From Isoetes taiwanensis (Eukaryota; Streptophyta; Lycopodiopsida; Isoetales; Isoetaceae), in the NCBI GenBank assembly GCA_021234155.1, contig JAJEKV010000015.1:5713194-5777193 (forward strand): DNA of 64,000 bases, read 5' to 3'. The position numbers and the translations under genes are program-made. The notes beneath the pieces were generated by a model. It had not been told where the DNA came from and made no database searches. It saw only the letters and a program-made list of their open reading frames with translations. Shown piece by piece: positions 24,065 through 33,604 of the stretch. Position 1 is the stretch's first letter; each line of letters starts with the position of its first letter.

Positions 24065-24752
24065 CTAAGAAGCGTCGTTAAAAGGCGAGACCCTTCTTCT
24101 TTCCAAAATTTTTTCTTATTAGTTGTTTTATACTATTTCTTTCTAATCATTGAATTTTTTGTTTTGCATGTACACTCCTAGCAAAATGTGTTGTTCTTGC
24201 AAAACAAGTTGGCACCTCTTCGTGTAAGGATTTAATTTTTCAATACGCTAATAAAATACTAATGCTTTATTTAGGTTAAATTGTTATCCAAGAAGGGGCG
24301 TCATTGAAACCACCCTTAGCCATTGATTTTCCATATTTTTTTTCCTTTAAGTTGTTTATTTATACTAATATTTTACTAATCATTGAATTTATTGTTTTGC
24401 ATGTACACTCCTAGCAAATGCGTTGTTTGTGCAAAACAACTTTGCCACCTTGTACCAGGTAAGCATTTAGTTTTCAATATGCTTAATATATTGATTAATG
24501 TATTTAGCTTAATTTATTGATTAATGTATTTAGCTAAAAAAATTGGGGCTTCATTTATTTTTGTATTTTTTTAATATATTTAAGCGACATCATTTAATGA
24601 CGTTAAAATCTTATATTTCTTTATGGTTAAATTCATTTTATAGGCTTTAAATTAAATGCATTAACTTCATTCATAATAAATGTATTATTATTATTTTTTT
24701 CAATTTATAAAAAAAAAAATTAAAAAAAAATTTAAAAAAAAAAAAATTTTTT

Positions 24753-24880
24753 AATACACGTAAGCAACGTCGTTAAACGGCGTTTTTACGTCGGGTCGCC
24801 ACTACGTCGACAAACCCGGCTACGCGGTGGCCGCCCGGGCCGGCGTGGTGGGCCCGCGTAATGCGTGACGTCGTTAAAAG
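24753..24880. repeat. CGTCG-rich block, before the 395-bp array
   Basis: It begins TAATACACGTAAGCAACGTCG after an A-rich run. The same start occurs at about 26,593 after another A run, so the 395-bp array sits between two copies of this junction sequence. Confidence 0.7.
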
Positions 24881-24884
24881 CCTA

Positions 24885-26565
24885 TACGTGTCCTCCACTT
24901 TGGCTGCCGCAAGGCAGTGGGATAAGCTAGCTAGTCTGTACAAGATTAGTCTAGTATGGACCTTAAACAAAGTAATAAAAAAACAATTGGACTATGGTAG
25001 GTGGCACTAGAATGGTGAGGCTAAAAAAAGCCATGCCCCTAGAGTTGCCCCTAGGACCTAGACTTCCTAAGGCGGGATTATATCCTGCCTACAAAGTGTG
25101 CATGTAAGGCAAAAGTTTTGCCCAACGGATGTGTGGTGAGTTGGTATAGGCCTAGTAATGCCAAAATAAATGTGCATTTGGTCATGGGTTCAAACCTTGC
25201 CAATGTATGTTTATCTTTGGGAGTTGGTTCTTCGGGGGTTATCACGATGATGATCCCCGGCGTGGTAGAACTTAAAAGCCTATCGTGTCCTCCACTTTGG
25301 CCGCCGCAAAGGCAGTGGGATAAGCTAGCTAGTGCAGTACAAGATTAGTCTAGTATGGACCTTAAACAAAGTAATAAAAAACAATGGGACTATGGTAGGT
25401 GGCACTAGGATGGTGAGGCTAAAAAAGCCATGCCCTAGAGTTGCCCCTAGGACCTAGACTTCCTAAAAGGGGGATTATATCCCCGCCTACAAAGTGTGCA
25501 TGTAAGGCAAAAGTTTTGCCCAGCGGATGTGTGGTGAGTTGGTATAGGCCTAGTAATGCCAAAATAAATGTGCATTTGGTCATGGGTTCAAACCTTGCCA
25601 ATGTATGTTTATCTTTGGGAGTTGGTTCTTGGGGTTATCGATGATGATCCAAGCGTGGTAGAACTTAAAAGCCTATCACGTGTCCTCCACTTTTGGCTGC
25701 CGCCAAGGCGATGGGATAAGCTAGCTAGTCCGTACAAGATTAGTCTAGTATGGACCTTAAACAAAGTAATAAAAAACAATGGGACTATGGTAGGTGGCAC
25801 TAGGATGGTGAGGCTAAAAAGCCATGCCCCTAGAGTTGCCCCTAGGACCTAGACTTCCTAAGGCGGGATTATATCCTGCCTACAAAGTGTGCATGTAAGG
25901 CAAAAGTTTTGCCCAACGGATGTGTGGTGAGTTGGTATAGGCCTAGTAATGCCAAAATAAATGTGCATTTGGTCATGGGTTTAAACTTTGCCAATGTATG
26001 TTTATCTTTGGGAGTTGGTTCTTGGGGTTATAATGATGATGATCCCGACGTGGTAGAACTTAGAAGCCTATCGTGTCCTCCACTTTGGTCGTCGCCAAGC
26101 GATGGGATAAGCTAGCTAGTCGCATACAAGATTAGTCTAGCATGGACCTTAAACAAAGTAATAAAAAACAATGGGACTATGGTAGGTGGCACTAGGATGG
26201 TGAGGCTAAAAAGCCATGCCCCTAGAGTTGCCCCTAGGACCTAGACTTCCTAAGGCGGGATTATATCCTGCCTACAAAGTGTGCATGTAAGGCAAAAGTT
26301 TTGCCCAACGGATGTGTGGTGAGTTAGTATAGGCCTAGTAATGCCAAAATAAATGTGCATTTGGTCATGGGTTCAAACCTTGCCAATGTATGTTTATCTT
26401 TGGGAGTTGTTCTTGAGGGTTATACGATGATGATCCCCGACGTGGTAGAACTTAAAAGCCTATACGTGTCCTCCACTTTGGCTGCCGCAAGGCAGTGGGA
26501 TAAGCTAGCTAGTCTGTACAAGATTAGTCTAGTATGGACCTTAAACAAAGTAATAAAAAAACAAT
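24885..26565 (+). repeat. tandem array of a ~395-bp unit with tRNA-like Pol III boxes
   Basis: TCCTCCACTT marks units at 24,891, 25,288, 25,683, 26,076 and 26,469 (periods 397, 395, 393 and 393): four full units and a partial. Each holds a tRNA-like stretch with a box A-like GAGTTGGTATAGG and box B GGTTCAAACC (25,187-25,196 in the first unit; one unit has GGTTTAAACT). Box spacing is about 50 bp. This suggests a tRNA-derived SINE inside a tandem repeat. ORFs of 63-97 codons repeated in the units are not convincing. Confidence 0.8.
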
Positions 26566-26589
26566 TAAAAAAAAATTAAAAAAAAAAAA

Positions 26590-26980
26590 AAATTTAATAC
26601 ACGTAAGCAACGTCGTACGACGTTGCTTACGCGGGTCGCCACGTCGACAACGGGCCGCCGTAACCGCAACCGCCGCGTGGCGTGGCACGATATGCGTGGC
26701 GACGCCGTTAAACGACGTCAAACACGGGCTCGCCACGTCGCGAACTCCGCTCATCGATGCCACGGCGGCGCCCGACGGCGTGGCAGCCTTATGCGTGGCG
26801 TCGTTGAACGACGTCACGTCGTCGCTTTAAGACGACGCCGTTGCGACGCGTATAGAGACGTGTCCGCGTCGTAAAACGACGTGCAGACGTCGTTATAGGC
26901 GTCGTTCATCGACTTTTTGGCGTCGTTCATCGACGTTCAAACGACGTCTGGACGTCGTAATAGACGTCGTAACAGGGCAA
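26590..26980. repeat. CGTCG-rich subterminal block, right
   Basis: About 390 bp of CGTCG/CGACG words in both orientations end at the CACTA-type terminus (26,981-26,993). It is the counterpart of 10,165-10,688. Confidence 0.8.
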
Positions 26981-26993
26981 TTTTTTTGTAGTG

Positions 26994-26996
26994 TGA
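26994..26996. repeat. target-site duplication TGA, right copy
   Basis: It directly follows GTAGTG, the element's CACTAC end on the other strand, and matches 10152-10154. Confidence 0.65.
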
Positions 26997-27211
26997 GGTT
27001 GTGAACAATGTTTACACGCTGGAGGAGAGCCAGGACGAGAGTGAACACGAGGAGTAGGTGGCGCCGATTGAGCTCGTGAGCGAATATGGCCTCCCTCAAT
27101 ATCATAAGCAGTGTCATACATATCTCGAGCAACCTCGCGACGTTGATGGCGCTCCAAGCGAGATGCCGTCTGGCTAAGAAGCTCCTCTGGAGTGAAAGCA
27201 CGAGCAGACAT
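26997..27211 (-). pseudogene. Gypsy gag, N-terminal part
   Basis: An ATG at 27,211 opens 70-odd codons beginning MSARAFTPEELLSQTASRL, basic and then Pro/Arg-rich. They end where the CACTA terminus begins. It lies about 240 bp downstream of the LTR on the same strand as the rest of gag. The frame differs by one base from the part at 10,151, so a small indel or the insertion event shifted it. Confidence 0.75.
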
Positions 27212-27435
27212 GGTAAAAGAAGAAAGGGAAAGAAAATCAGACCCGGCAGCGGCGACAGTGTTTGGGGTCTGGGATCGGGAACTCCTGCAAGACAGTCCTG
27301 ATGTGAGGACCCGTGGATTAAACAGGAGAATCCGGTAGCTGTGTCACGCGGGTTTTGCAAAAGAAACTGGGGAAGGGAAAAGAGACAACAAGAAAAACAA
27401 AAAGAACAATGTAGAACACAATGAAGAGGACAAAA

Positions 27436-27448
27436 CTCTTTGATATCA
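27436..27448 (-). other. probable decayed primer-binding site (initiator-Met tRNA type)
   Basis: The minus strand reads TGATATCAAAGAG two bases inside the LTR end. The common plant PBS is TGGTATCAGAGC; most differences are G-to-A. The position is right and the match imperfect. Confidence 0.5.
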
Positions 27449-27450
27449 TT

Positions 27451-27854
27451 TGTGATACATGAGCTCTCGCAATCGAGAGAAGGCAGAAGTGAGATAAGAC
27501 CAAAAACTCATCTACCCCGTGAGGGCTAGATCTACTCATATATATAGTACAATAGCCTTTGGCCCAATATAGATACTCTGTCAAAGCTCGGTGCCGACTC
27601 CTGGAAGGAGGCCTGATTTGCAGGAACGTTGGCGGTGCCTCTTGAGACCCTGAAATGGCGCAGATGGTGACAGCGCGTCATTTCTCCGTGCGCCTCCTCT
27701 TGGTCCCGGGCATGGCCTTTGACTGCGTGGTCTGCGGCGGCTTGATCTTCTGCGGGCCCTTGGACGACTTACCTGTGCCTGACTGTGGATCCTTGGCCTT
27801 GACCTGGTCCGTCGTGTGCATGGATAGTCCTATATTTGGACGTACAGGACTAAC
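27451..27854 (-). repeat. 5' LTR of the Gypsy element (~404 bp)
   Basis: On the minus strand it starts TGTTAGTCCTGTACGTCC (27,854) and ends GTATCACA (27,451), giving TG...CA ends. A TATA box (CTATATATATG) lies at about 27,537-27,549, roughly 90 bp before the end. A small hairpin (CTCTCGCAATCGAGAG) lies in U5. A PBS-like site and gag follow in order. The outer edge could instead be at 27,874; the partner LTR is off-window. Confidence 0.65.
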
Positions 27855-29640
27855 ACTCTGAGATGGCGAGCAACACTAGATTTGATCTGTTATTTATGTA
27901 AAGCAGTTTTATATTTCTCATAAATGAGATTTCATTTCTGTTGTTGGTTATATTCTTCGAAATATCAGGCCTTGCGTGTTTTACCAGTTATAGTAATGCC
28001 TATGAGTGTGCCTTTGCCTGGTTATTTTTTATTTTCTTTGCTGTTGTTTTTTTAAGTTGGTGGCACAGAGAATAAAGCAATAGAGGATTCACATTCTAAT
28101 TTTCAACAAGTAACTATAAGCCACTGCAAAATATGTGGCTCGTCAGCAAAGACATGAGGAATTTTTGATGATAGAAATATAATCATGGAAATTCTGTGAC
28201 ATAGTAATGCAGTATTGGTAGAAAAGATTTCAGATAGAATGTATCACTTATAATGCTTGCACCTGTTGTCAATATTAAGGGCCAAAATTTGTTCTAATCT
28301 GTTTATGTAAAATAAATGGCTTGAGGATCAATTGTCCAGGTATTTGTCCCTGAGGATCAAGCAAAACCCACTTCATGTCATGGGGGCTTTGAGAAAAAGA
28401 AAACAAAGACAGGAGAGACCAAAGAATGAAATGCCAAAAATTCGAATCCAAACACCTTACAAACCTCTGGTCTGTGAAGGGCTATAATCCCAAAGAGCAA
28501 GAAACTCAAAATATCACTAACCATCTAAAGATGTTACGTGGACAATACATGGCCTTAGGTTAGGAAAACACTCGAATAGGTTAAACTAATATGGTGTTCA
28601 CCTAAACATTTGGATTACTTCTTTGCAATGATCTATCATGCATGTTGAAGTCAAGATCCATTGGAGTTTATATGATGTAAAGGTTTGAGGATATTACACA
28701 CTCTTGACTTCAACATCTATGTCGAATAGCTCTTCCCAGAAACAAAAATACTTTACATATATTGATTGTTTTTCAAGAGAGACACGTTGTTGGTTTTTAA
28801 TGTTTGAGAGGTACAAAATGAGCATTTTTGTTTTGAACACTAATGGTCTCTGGTCACAATGTGGATTAATACATTTTTGGGTTGCCCCTAGGGGGGCAAA
28901 CCCTTGTTTATGTGGGCTTTTGGCATATCCTAGGTTATGCTGTGACTACTCCAAACCTACTCTTACCTGTAAACTCTTGATCGCCATTGTTGCTGTGCGG
29001 CTGGTGAGGAGTTAGTGATGCAAATGGGTACCATCATCTTCACAAAATGACAATGTTCTAAAATAGCAATTTTGATTGATTATAAAAACATAACTTTCAA
29101 GTATGATTTAAGCCACCTCAACCTCCGGCCACGGAGGGCAACCCTCCGTGCGCATCACCTTATTTATTTCTATCCTTTATCTTTATTCGATAAGTTTTTC
29201 TTTGTTTTTACAGTTGTATACACAATGATGGTGAAAAGCAGACTATGTTTCATTCTTATCTTTTGTATTGCTTTGCGTGCATTTAGACCTTACTACATTC
29301 AGTCTAGCAGGCCTTTACTTGTGGAAGAACATTGTGGGGAAGAAAAAGGGACTGAAGTTGATCCTATCTTTGTGGGTGTAAATTTGGAAGATGTTCACCA
29401 TCTTGCAGAATGTTGCAAAGGAGTATTGGTTTCACGTCGATTTCCTGGAGATAAATGCTAGAGATGATTAGTTCTAGGAATTTATAGCTTTGGATGAGAA
29501 AATGAACATAAGGATAAGTCACTCAGGGTGACTATGTGGGCTAGGAAAATTTTGATGCATGGAGGGAGTGGACATGAGAGGATATTTCTATTCAAATTCA
29601 AGGGATTTCTCTAATTAAATTGATTGACATTGATCGAAGT
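27855..29640. other. AT-rich flank, no gene recognised
   Basis: ORFs are short and unconvincing. A perfect hairpin CACGGAGGG-CAA-CCCTCCGTG lies at 29,130-29,150. A plus-strand ORF (29,072-29,461) follows a pyrimidine-rich AG acceptor-like site, but its product is not recognised. Confidence 0.6.
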
Positions 29641-30668
29641 GAAGAGGAATTGACCATGGCCGTTGAAGTTCTTGGCGCCTGCGGCTAGGGCGGTGACGGC
29701 AGGGAGAGGCCGCCCTTCTTCCTACCTTTCCGGCACTGCTGCAATTTCCTGTATCTGCTTAGGATTGAGCCAGCGGCTAGCAGGGATCAGGGCAAACATC
29801 TTTCTGGGTCTGGATCTTTCATCACCGGCTGAAGAATTTGTGGCCTTTGAAGCATCTTCTGGGCGGTTTCTTGATCTCAGGTAAACCACTAACGTGGTAT
29901 TTCGTTCTAATGCTCCTAGCATTATAATCTTTCCTGCATCTTGCAAAGATTACACCGAAATAGCGCTGAAGCTTATAAGGTGGAATGAAATCTTGTGAGT
30001 TCTTGAACAAAGGCGTTTCTTGGCCTGTAAAATTTGGCAGTCTGTTCTTTCTTTACAAAACTTGGAAAATTGTTGGCTACTTCCGTCATTTACTCTTCCC
30101 ATTCTTTCTTACTAGCAAGAAAGATTCAGGTTATTCATGATAAGATCAGAATCTGCCTTTTATCATGAAGTCTTTGTGGAATTCCGGAATTATTAGAATG
30201 GATCTGAAGTACAGGAAATGAGATCAGTCTAGGGGCCGAGCTAGGGACATCGTGTGAGCAGGAAGAAGCTTTTATACCATAAACCAGACTTTTGGGAGGA
30301 GTCTTGGCGGCTGGGCTAGTGGGTCTAGCCTACTTAGGCTGACTGTTTTGCATCCCAACAATGCAGCAACTAAACTGGTTTCATATTATGGTACTTCCTT
30401 CTATGTTCAGTGGTTCTAGATCTTCCGCTTTGGTTCTTCTATATGTAAAAGAAAGCTTCGGGAGCTATTTTTCCAGTATCTTCTTGTCTATCCTGGTTAC
30501 CAAATGGGAGATTATCATGCGCTTCATGTATATATCAGCTTACAGAGCAAAGAATAAGTTTCTACGCATAAAGGATGAAGATGTTGAGGCTTCTCCTGTA
30601 GTAATCTTTTATATGTTTGAAACATTGTACTTCTTATTTTGATAAATATAAAAAACACCCCGTTCTCT

Positions 30669-30702
<34 letters not shown>

Positions 30703-30710
30703 AGAGGAAT
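29641..30710 (+). mobile_element. poly(A)-tailed non-LTR retroelement with 10-bp target duplication
   Basis: GAAGAGGAAT occurs at 29,641-29,650 and 30,701-30,710. The second copy immediately follows a 31-A run (30,670-30,700). The ~1.05-kb body is therefore a target-primed reverse transcription product. Its 3' part (TTTTGATAAATATAAAA then CCCC and CTCTC before the A tail) resembles plant L1 3' ends. The 5' part is GC-richer with a broken frame. RT is absent, so it is an internally deleted or non-autonomous LINE, or a retrocopy of an unknown transcript. Confidence 0.8.
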
Positions 30711-30842
30711 AATGGCAAGATTCTTGCATCAAGGTAACTTGTCAGTTTTGTTTATTATCTTGTTTTGTTTTGTTTTTTTTTGTTTTTTTTTTGTTTTTTT
30801 TGTTTATTAGCAGGCTTGCCTGCCCACCCTTCCCCCCTCCCC

Positions 30843-33534
30843 TTACAATGTTTCTTGGCTTCCTAGGCTATCCAAATGCATAGTCACACCCCAATCTCTG
30901 ACTTTTCCATTCCTGCAGTACATGGATGATTTCTTGACTTCCTTTCCTAAATTTCTCAACGATGTGAACGCTTCATGGCCCCCTAATGTTACAGCCCTAG
31001 AGACGACACATATATCTGCTTGGACAACTCGAAATTCAGTGTGGCATTCTTTTTGAACTTGTACAACTTTAGGCATATGCTTTCGTGGAGGTGTTTCATA
31101 ATCGACAATAAGATCCTCTTCCTCATTTTCCTCATTAGTTGCATCAGATACTTTTGGCTTGTCTTTCCTGCTTCTCTTTCTTTTGTCAACATCCACTTTT
31201 TCCTCATTTGGATCCGCCTTAATTTTCTGCCCTCCACGGATCCGATTGTAATCTGACTCTTCTTCTTCTGGATAAGACCCTAAAGGGAAATCAATCCACC
31301 AGGGACAATTTTCTCTTTCCCATTTATGCATTCCACCTCCCTGTCTAGGTTACCTTTTGGACTATAAATACTGATCCAAGACTGTGTGAGACACCCATAT
31401 CTCAGATCTGTGGATGCATTGATTCCATGCACTTAATATGAACCAAATATTTGAAATACACCAGATGCAACTCGCATGGCTGTCCTTTGAACTTCAAAAG
31501 CTTGAAACATTAATCAGAATTGCATATGTCTCTCCCAATGCTTAAACATTTCAACTCGATTTCTAGCTTTGAATGTTCTGTACCAAGTCTCCACATCACA
31601 GTCCCGGGGTATTAACAACTGCAAATTATGTTGTTCAATTGCTCCCAAGTCACATGATCTGGTCAGTAAATGCTCTAGCCATGTTTCTTTCTTTACCCAA
31701 GAATTGAAGCTCTTGTCATTAGTTGGTATCTTCTGATAATTACCAAACTGAGATGTGCTAGTCATTGTCTTAATCCAATTATCTCTCACACTGTTCTGCA
31801 CCTTTGATCTGACCATAAACAAAAGCTTTTCCAGTGTCACATTAACTCCTTTAGATTCTAAATCTTTGGTTGTAACATGGCGTAACCAAACATTCCCAAG
31901 ACTAGGATTCACAATGGCTAGATATTTTTGCATTTTAGTTGTCCACTTTCGCCTCACTTCCCTTTCAGTATTTGCCTTCAAGGCATCAACTTCTGAAATG
32001 TTTTCATGATTTGACTTTATGTAATCCTCAATGTCCTTAACCATTGAAGCCTGCATCAATGGATTCTTAGTAATTAGTTTATTGAATCTTAAACAGCAAA
32101 AGATATATAACAGCAGAAACAACATTAAACTTACGTTATATAATATCTTTGCATAGGCCAATCTTGTGAGAGGATACCAAGGCTCGTTTGACCCTATCAT
32201 TTCCCTTGTCCTCTGTGCTTTTAACTCACTGGGAGATAATTCCTTCATATACTTATCTGGTTTGGCAGTAGCAACTCTGTGCACAATCATTAGTGTATCT
32301 TGTAGACTTGTACGAACAACACCAATCTCGTTCAGTCTACAACAAGCAATTTCTGGAAGTGAGCAAGAATTATTTGCATATAAGAATAGAAAAGCTAAAA
32401 AACTCACAAGTTTATTCTGTTCATTGCAGGCGTTCGGCTCCAGTGTTATACTAATACGCGTATTTTTTAAAATCCATACGTACCGTACCGTACCATACGC
32501 GTACACATATTTTTTTAAAAATACGCTTAATGCTTTTTTCAAAAAAAAACAGACACAGTTTTCTCAAAACAGACTCAATTTGCACCCACTAGGATTCAAA
32601 CCTGGGCCTCCCAAATAGCAAACAAACATGCTAACCAACTTTCCAACAGTCTGTTTGTGTTTATATTGCATAATTTGTTATATTTAAGCTTTTTCTCAAT
32701 TTTTTTAAAAAACGTATTTTAAGCACTTTAAGTACGTATTGTATAAAATACGTATTTTTTCAAAAAATACGTCCGAAACGTACGGTACGCGTACGCGTAC
32801 GGGACAATGTTGTTCGGCTCGTCGATGTTTATAAAATCAGCACGAACACAAATATGTTTGGATTTGACATGTTTGTATGTACTGTTGATTTCAGACATCC
32901 ATGCCTCAGTTCGATGGTTGCCATCCCAGCAAAGAAACATTCTACCACGCAAATCTAACCAGTCCTTGTTATGTACCAATGACTCTTCAAATGCCTTATT
33001 CACTTCTTGCCAATACGGGTCCCAACCATCAATGTCCTCATCAGTCACTGGAATAACATCACCTTTTGATGTAGCCATAGATAAAATGAAGTTCCCCTTG
33101 GATTTCACATAGCCATCCTGTCTGAAGGTATCTCTTAGTATTTGGGCTCTTGAACCCACTTTGCGGACCTCCTCATTTATCCTAATCCGACATAATGGAA
33201 TCATGGGTGGTTATGTATCCTTCTTTAATGCTAGTGCATCCAAAGTTTCTGAAATCACTTCCACAGTAAAAAACGCAGATAAGTCACCAAGAACGTCATC
33301 ATCAGATCCTGAACTTTGCCCTTTTTTCTGTCCTTTTTCTTTTCTGTTTGCTCTAGTCTTATCTGCAGCATTGTCTGCTTTCTCAATAAGTGCTGCTCCC
33401 TCTTCTTCTTCCATACCGAATGTATTGTCATCCAACTGCATAGTAATATTTCCTGCCTCTCTGTCTATGTCAACAATCGTATCTGTTGGCCCTTCTATTG
33501 TCTCTAGTGCATCTGGAGTAGATTCAAACGACAT
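30843..33534 (-). pseudogene. multi-exon gene with ParB/sulfiredoxin-like motif, disrupted
   Basis: The likely start is ATG 33,534 (MSFESTPDALETIEGP), about 55 bp from a TATA box. Residues 1-105 are acidic and Lys-rich. A TAA at 33,211-33,213 stops the frame, but the same frame continues to a domain with RAQILRDTFRQDGYVKSKG and FLCWDGNHRTEAW; GNHR-type motifs mark the ParB/sulfiredoxin fold. A hAT-like MITE (32,441-32,812) interrupts that exon, and coding resumes in frame after it. Later exons are 32,135-32,352, then 31,514-32,050 joined through an 84-bp GT-AG intron in phase 0. The 55-bp intron before 32,352 does not keep frame as read. A final acidic/basic ORF (30,843-31,340) may be the tail. 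The family is not recognised. Confidence 0.6.
32441..32812. mobile_element. 372-bp hAT-like MITE with tRNA-like core
   Basis: It starts CAGTGTTATACTAATACGCG, ends CGCGTACGGGACAATGTTG, and is flanked by 8-bp TTCGGCTC (32,433-32,440 and 32,813-32,820). CA...TG ends with an 8-bp duplication fit hAT. The arms carry GTAC/ACGT-rich imperfect inverted sequence. The centre, on the minus strand, holds a tRNA-like stretch with TGGTTAGCATG (box A-like) and GGTTTGAATCC (box B, 32,592-32,602). Its removal restores the surrounding reading frame. Confidence 0.75.
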
Positions 33535-33588
33535 GGCCAAACTTCGATGTGTCATACACAAACTTCGATTTTTGGTGTAAAGTGTTGA

Positions 33589-33601
33589 AGATATTATATA
33601 G
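33589..33601 (-). promoter_or_regulatory. TATA box of the ParB-like gene
   Basis: The minus strand reads TCTATATAATATC, about 55 bp upstream of the ATG at 33,534 and 28 bp before an earlier ATG at 33,561. The first ATG is probably too close to the start site to be used. Confidence 0.5.
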
Positions 33602-33604
33602 AAA

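Larger units (their letters stand above)
10155..26993 (-). mobile_element. 16.84-kb CACTA-like non-autonomous element inserted in gag
   Basis: Read on the minus strand it starts CACTACAAAAAAATTG at 26,993 and ends TTGTAGTTAG at 10,155. TCA duplications lie outside both ends. Gag coding on the same strand lies on both sides (27,211-26,997 and 10,151-8,877), which confirms a single insertion, though the gag frame differs by 1 nt across the site. Both subterminal zones (10,165-10,688 and 26,590-26,980) are dense in short inverted CGTCG/CGACG words, as expected for TNPA-type binding regions. The 10,155 end has an imperfect terminus (TAG-TTAG). No transposase ORF is visible. The interior is tandem repeats. 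Confidence 0.7.
1..27854 (-). mobile_element. Ty3/Gypsy LTR retrotransposon, split by two later insertions
   Basis: Reading leftward on the minus strand the order is LTR (27,854-27,451), leader, gag start (27,211), gag zinc knuckles, aspartic protease, reverse transcriptase, RNase H, integrase, a pol stop at 2,701-2,703 and an accessory ORF ending at 83. That order (protease-RT-RNase H-integrase) is Ty3/Gypsy. No chromodomain is visible after the integrase, so a non-chromovirus lineage (Tat/Athila-like) is more likely; this is inference. The copy is dead: it has frameshifts, in-frame stops, a mutated RT active site and two insertions (10,155-26,993 and 3,164-4,854). The 3' LTR lies outside the window, so the element's own target duplication cannot be checked. 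Confidence 0.9.

Noticed and set aside
23804-24068. Ser/Leu/Phe-rich and Lys/Arg-rich ORFs
   Set aside because: They are low-complexity products of the polypyrimidine tract.
29072-29461. Plus-strand 129-codon ORF as a gene
   Set aside because: There is no recognisable domain, no matching splice partner and unremarkable composition.
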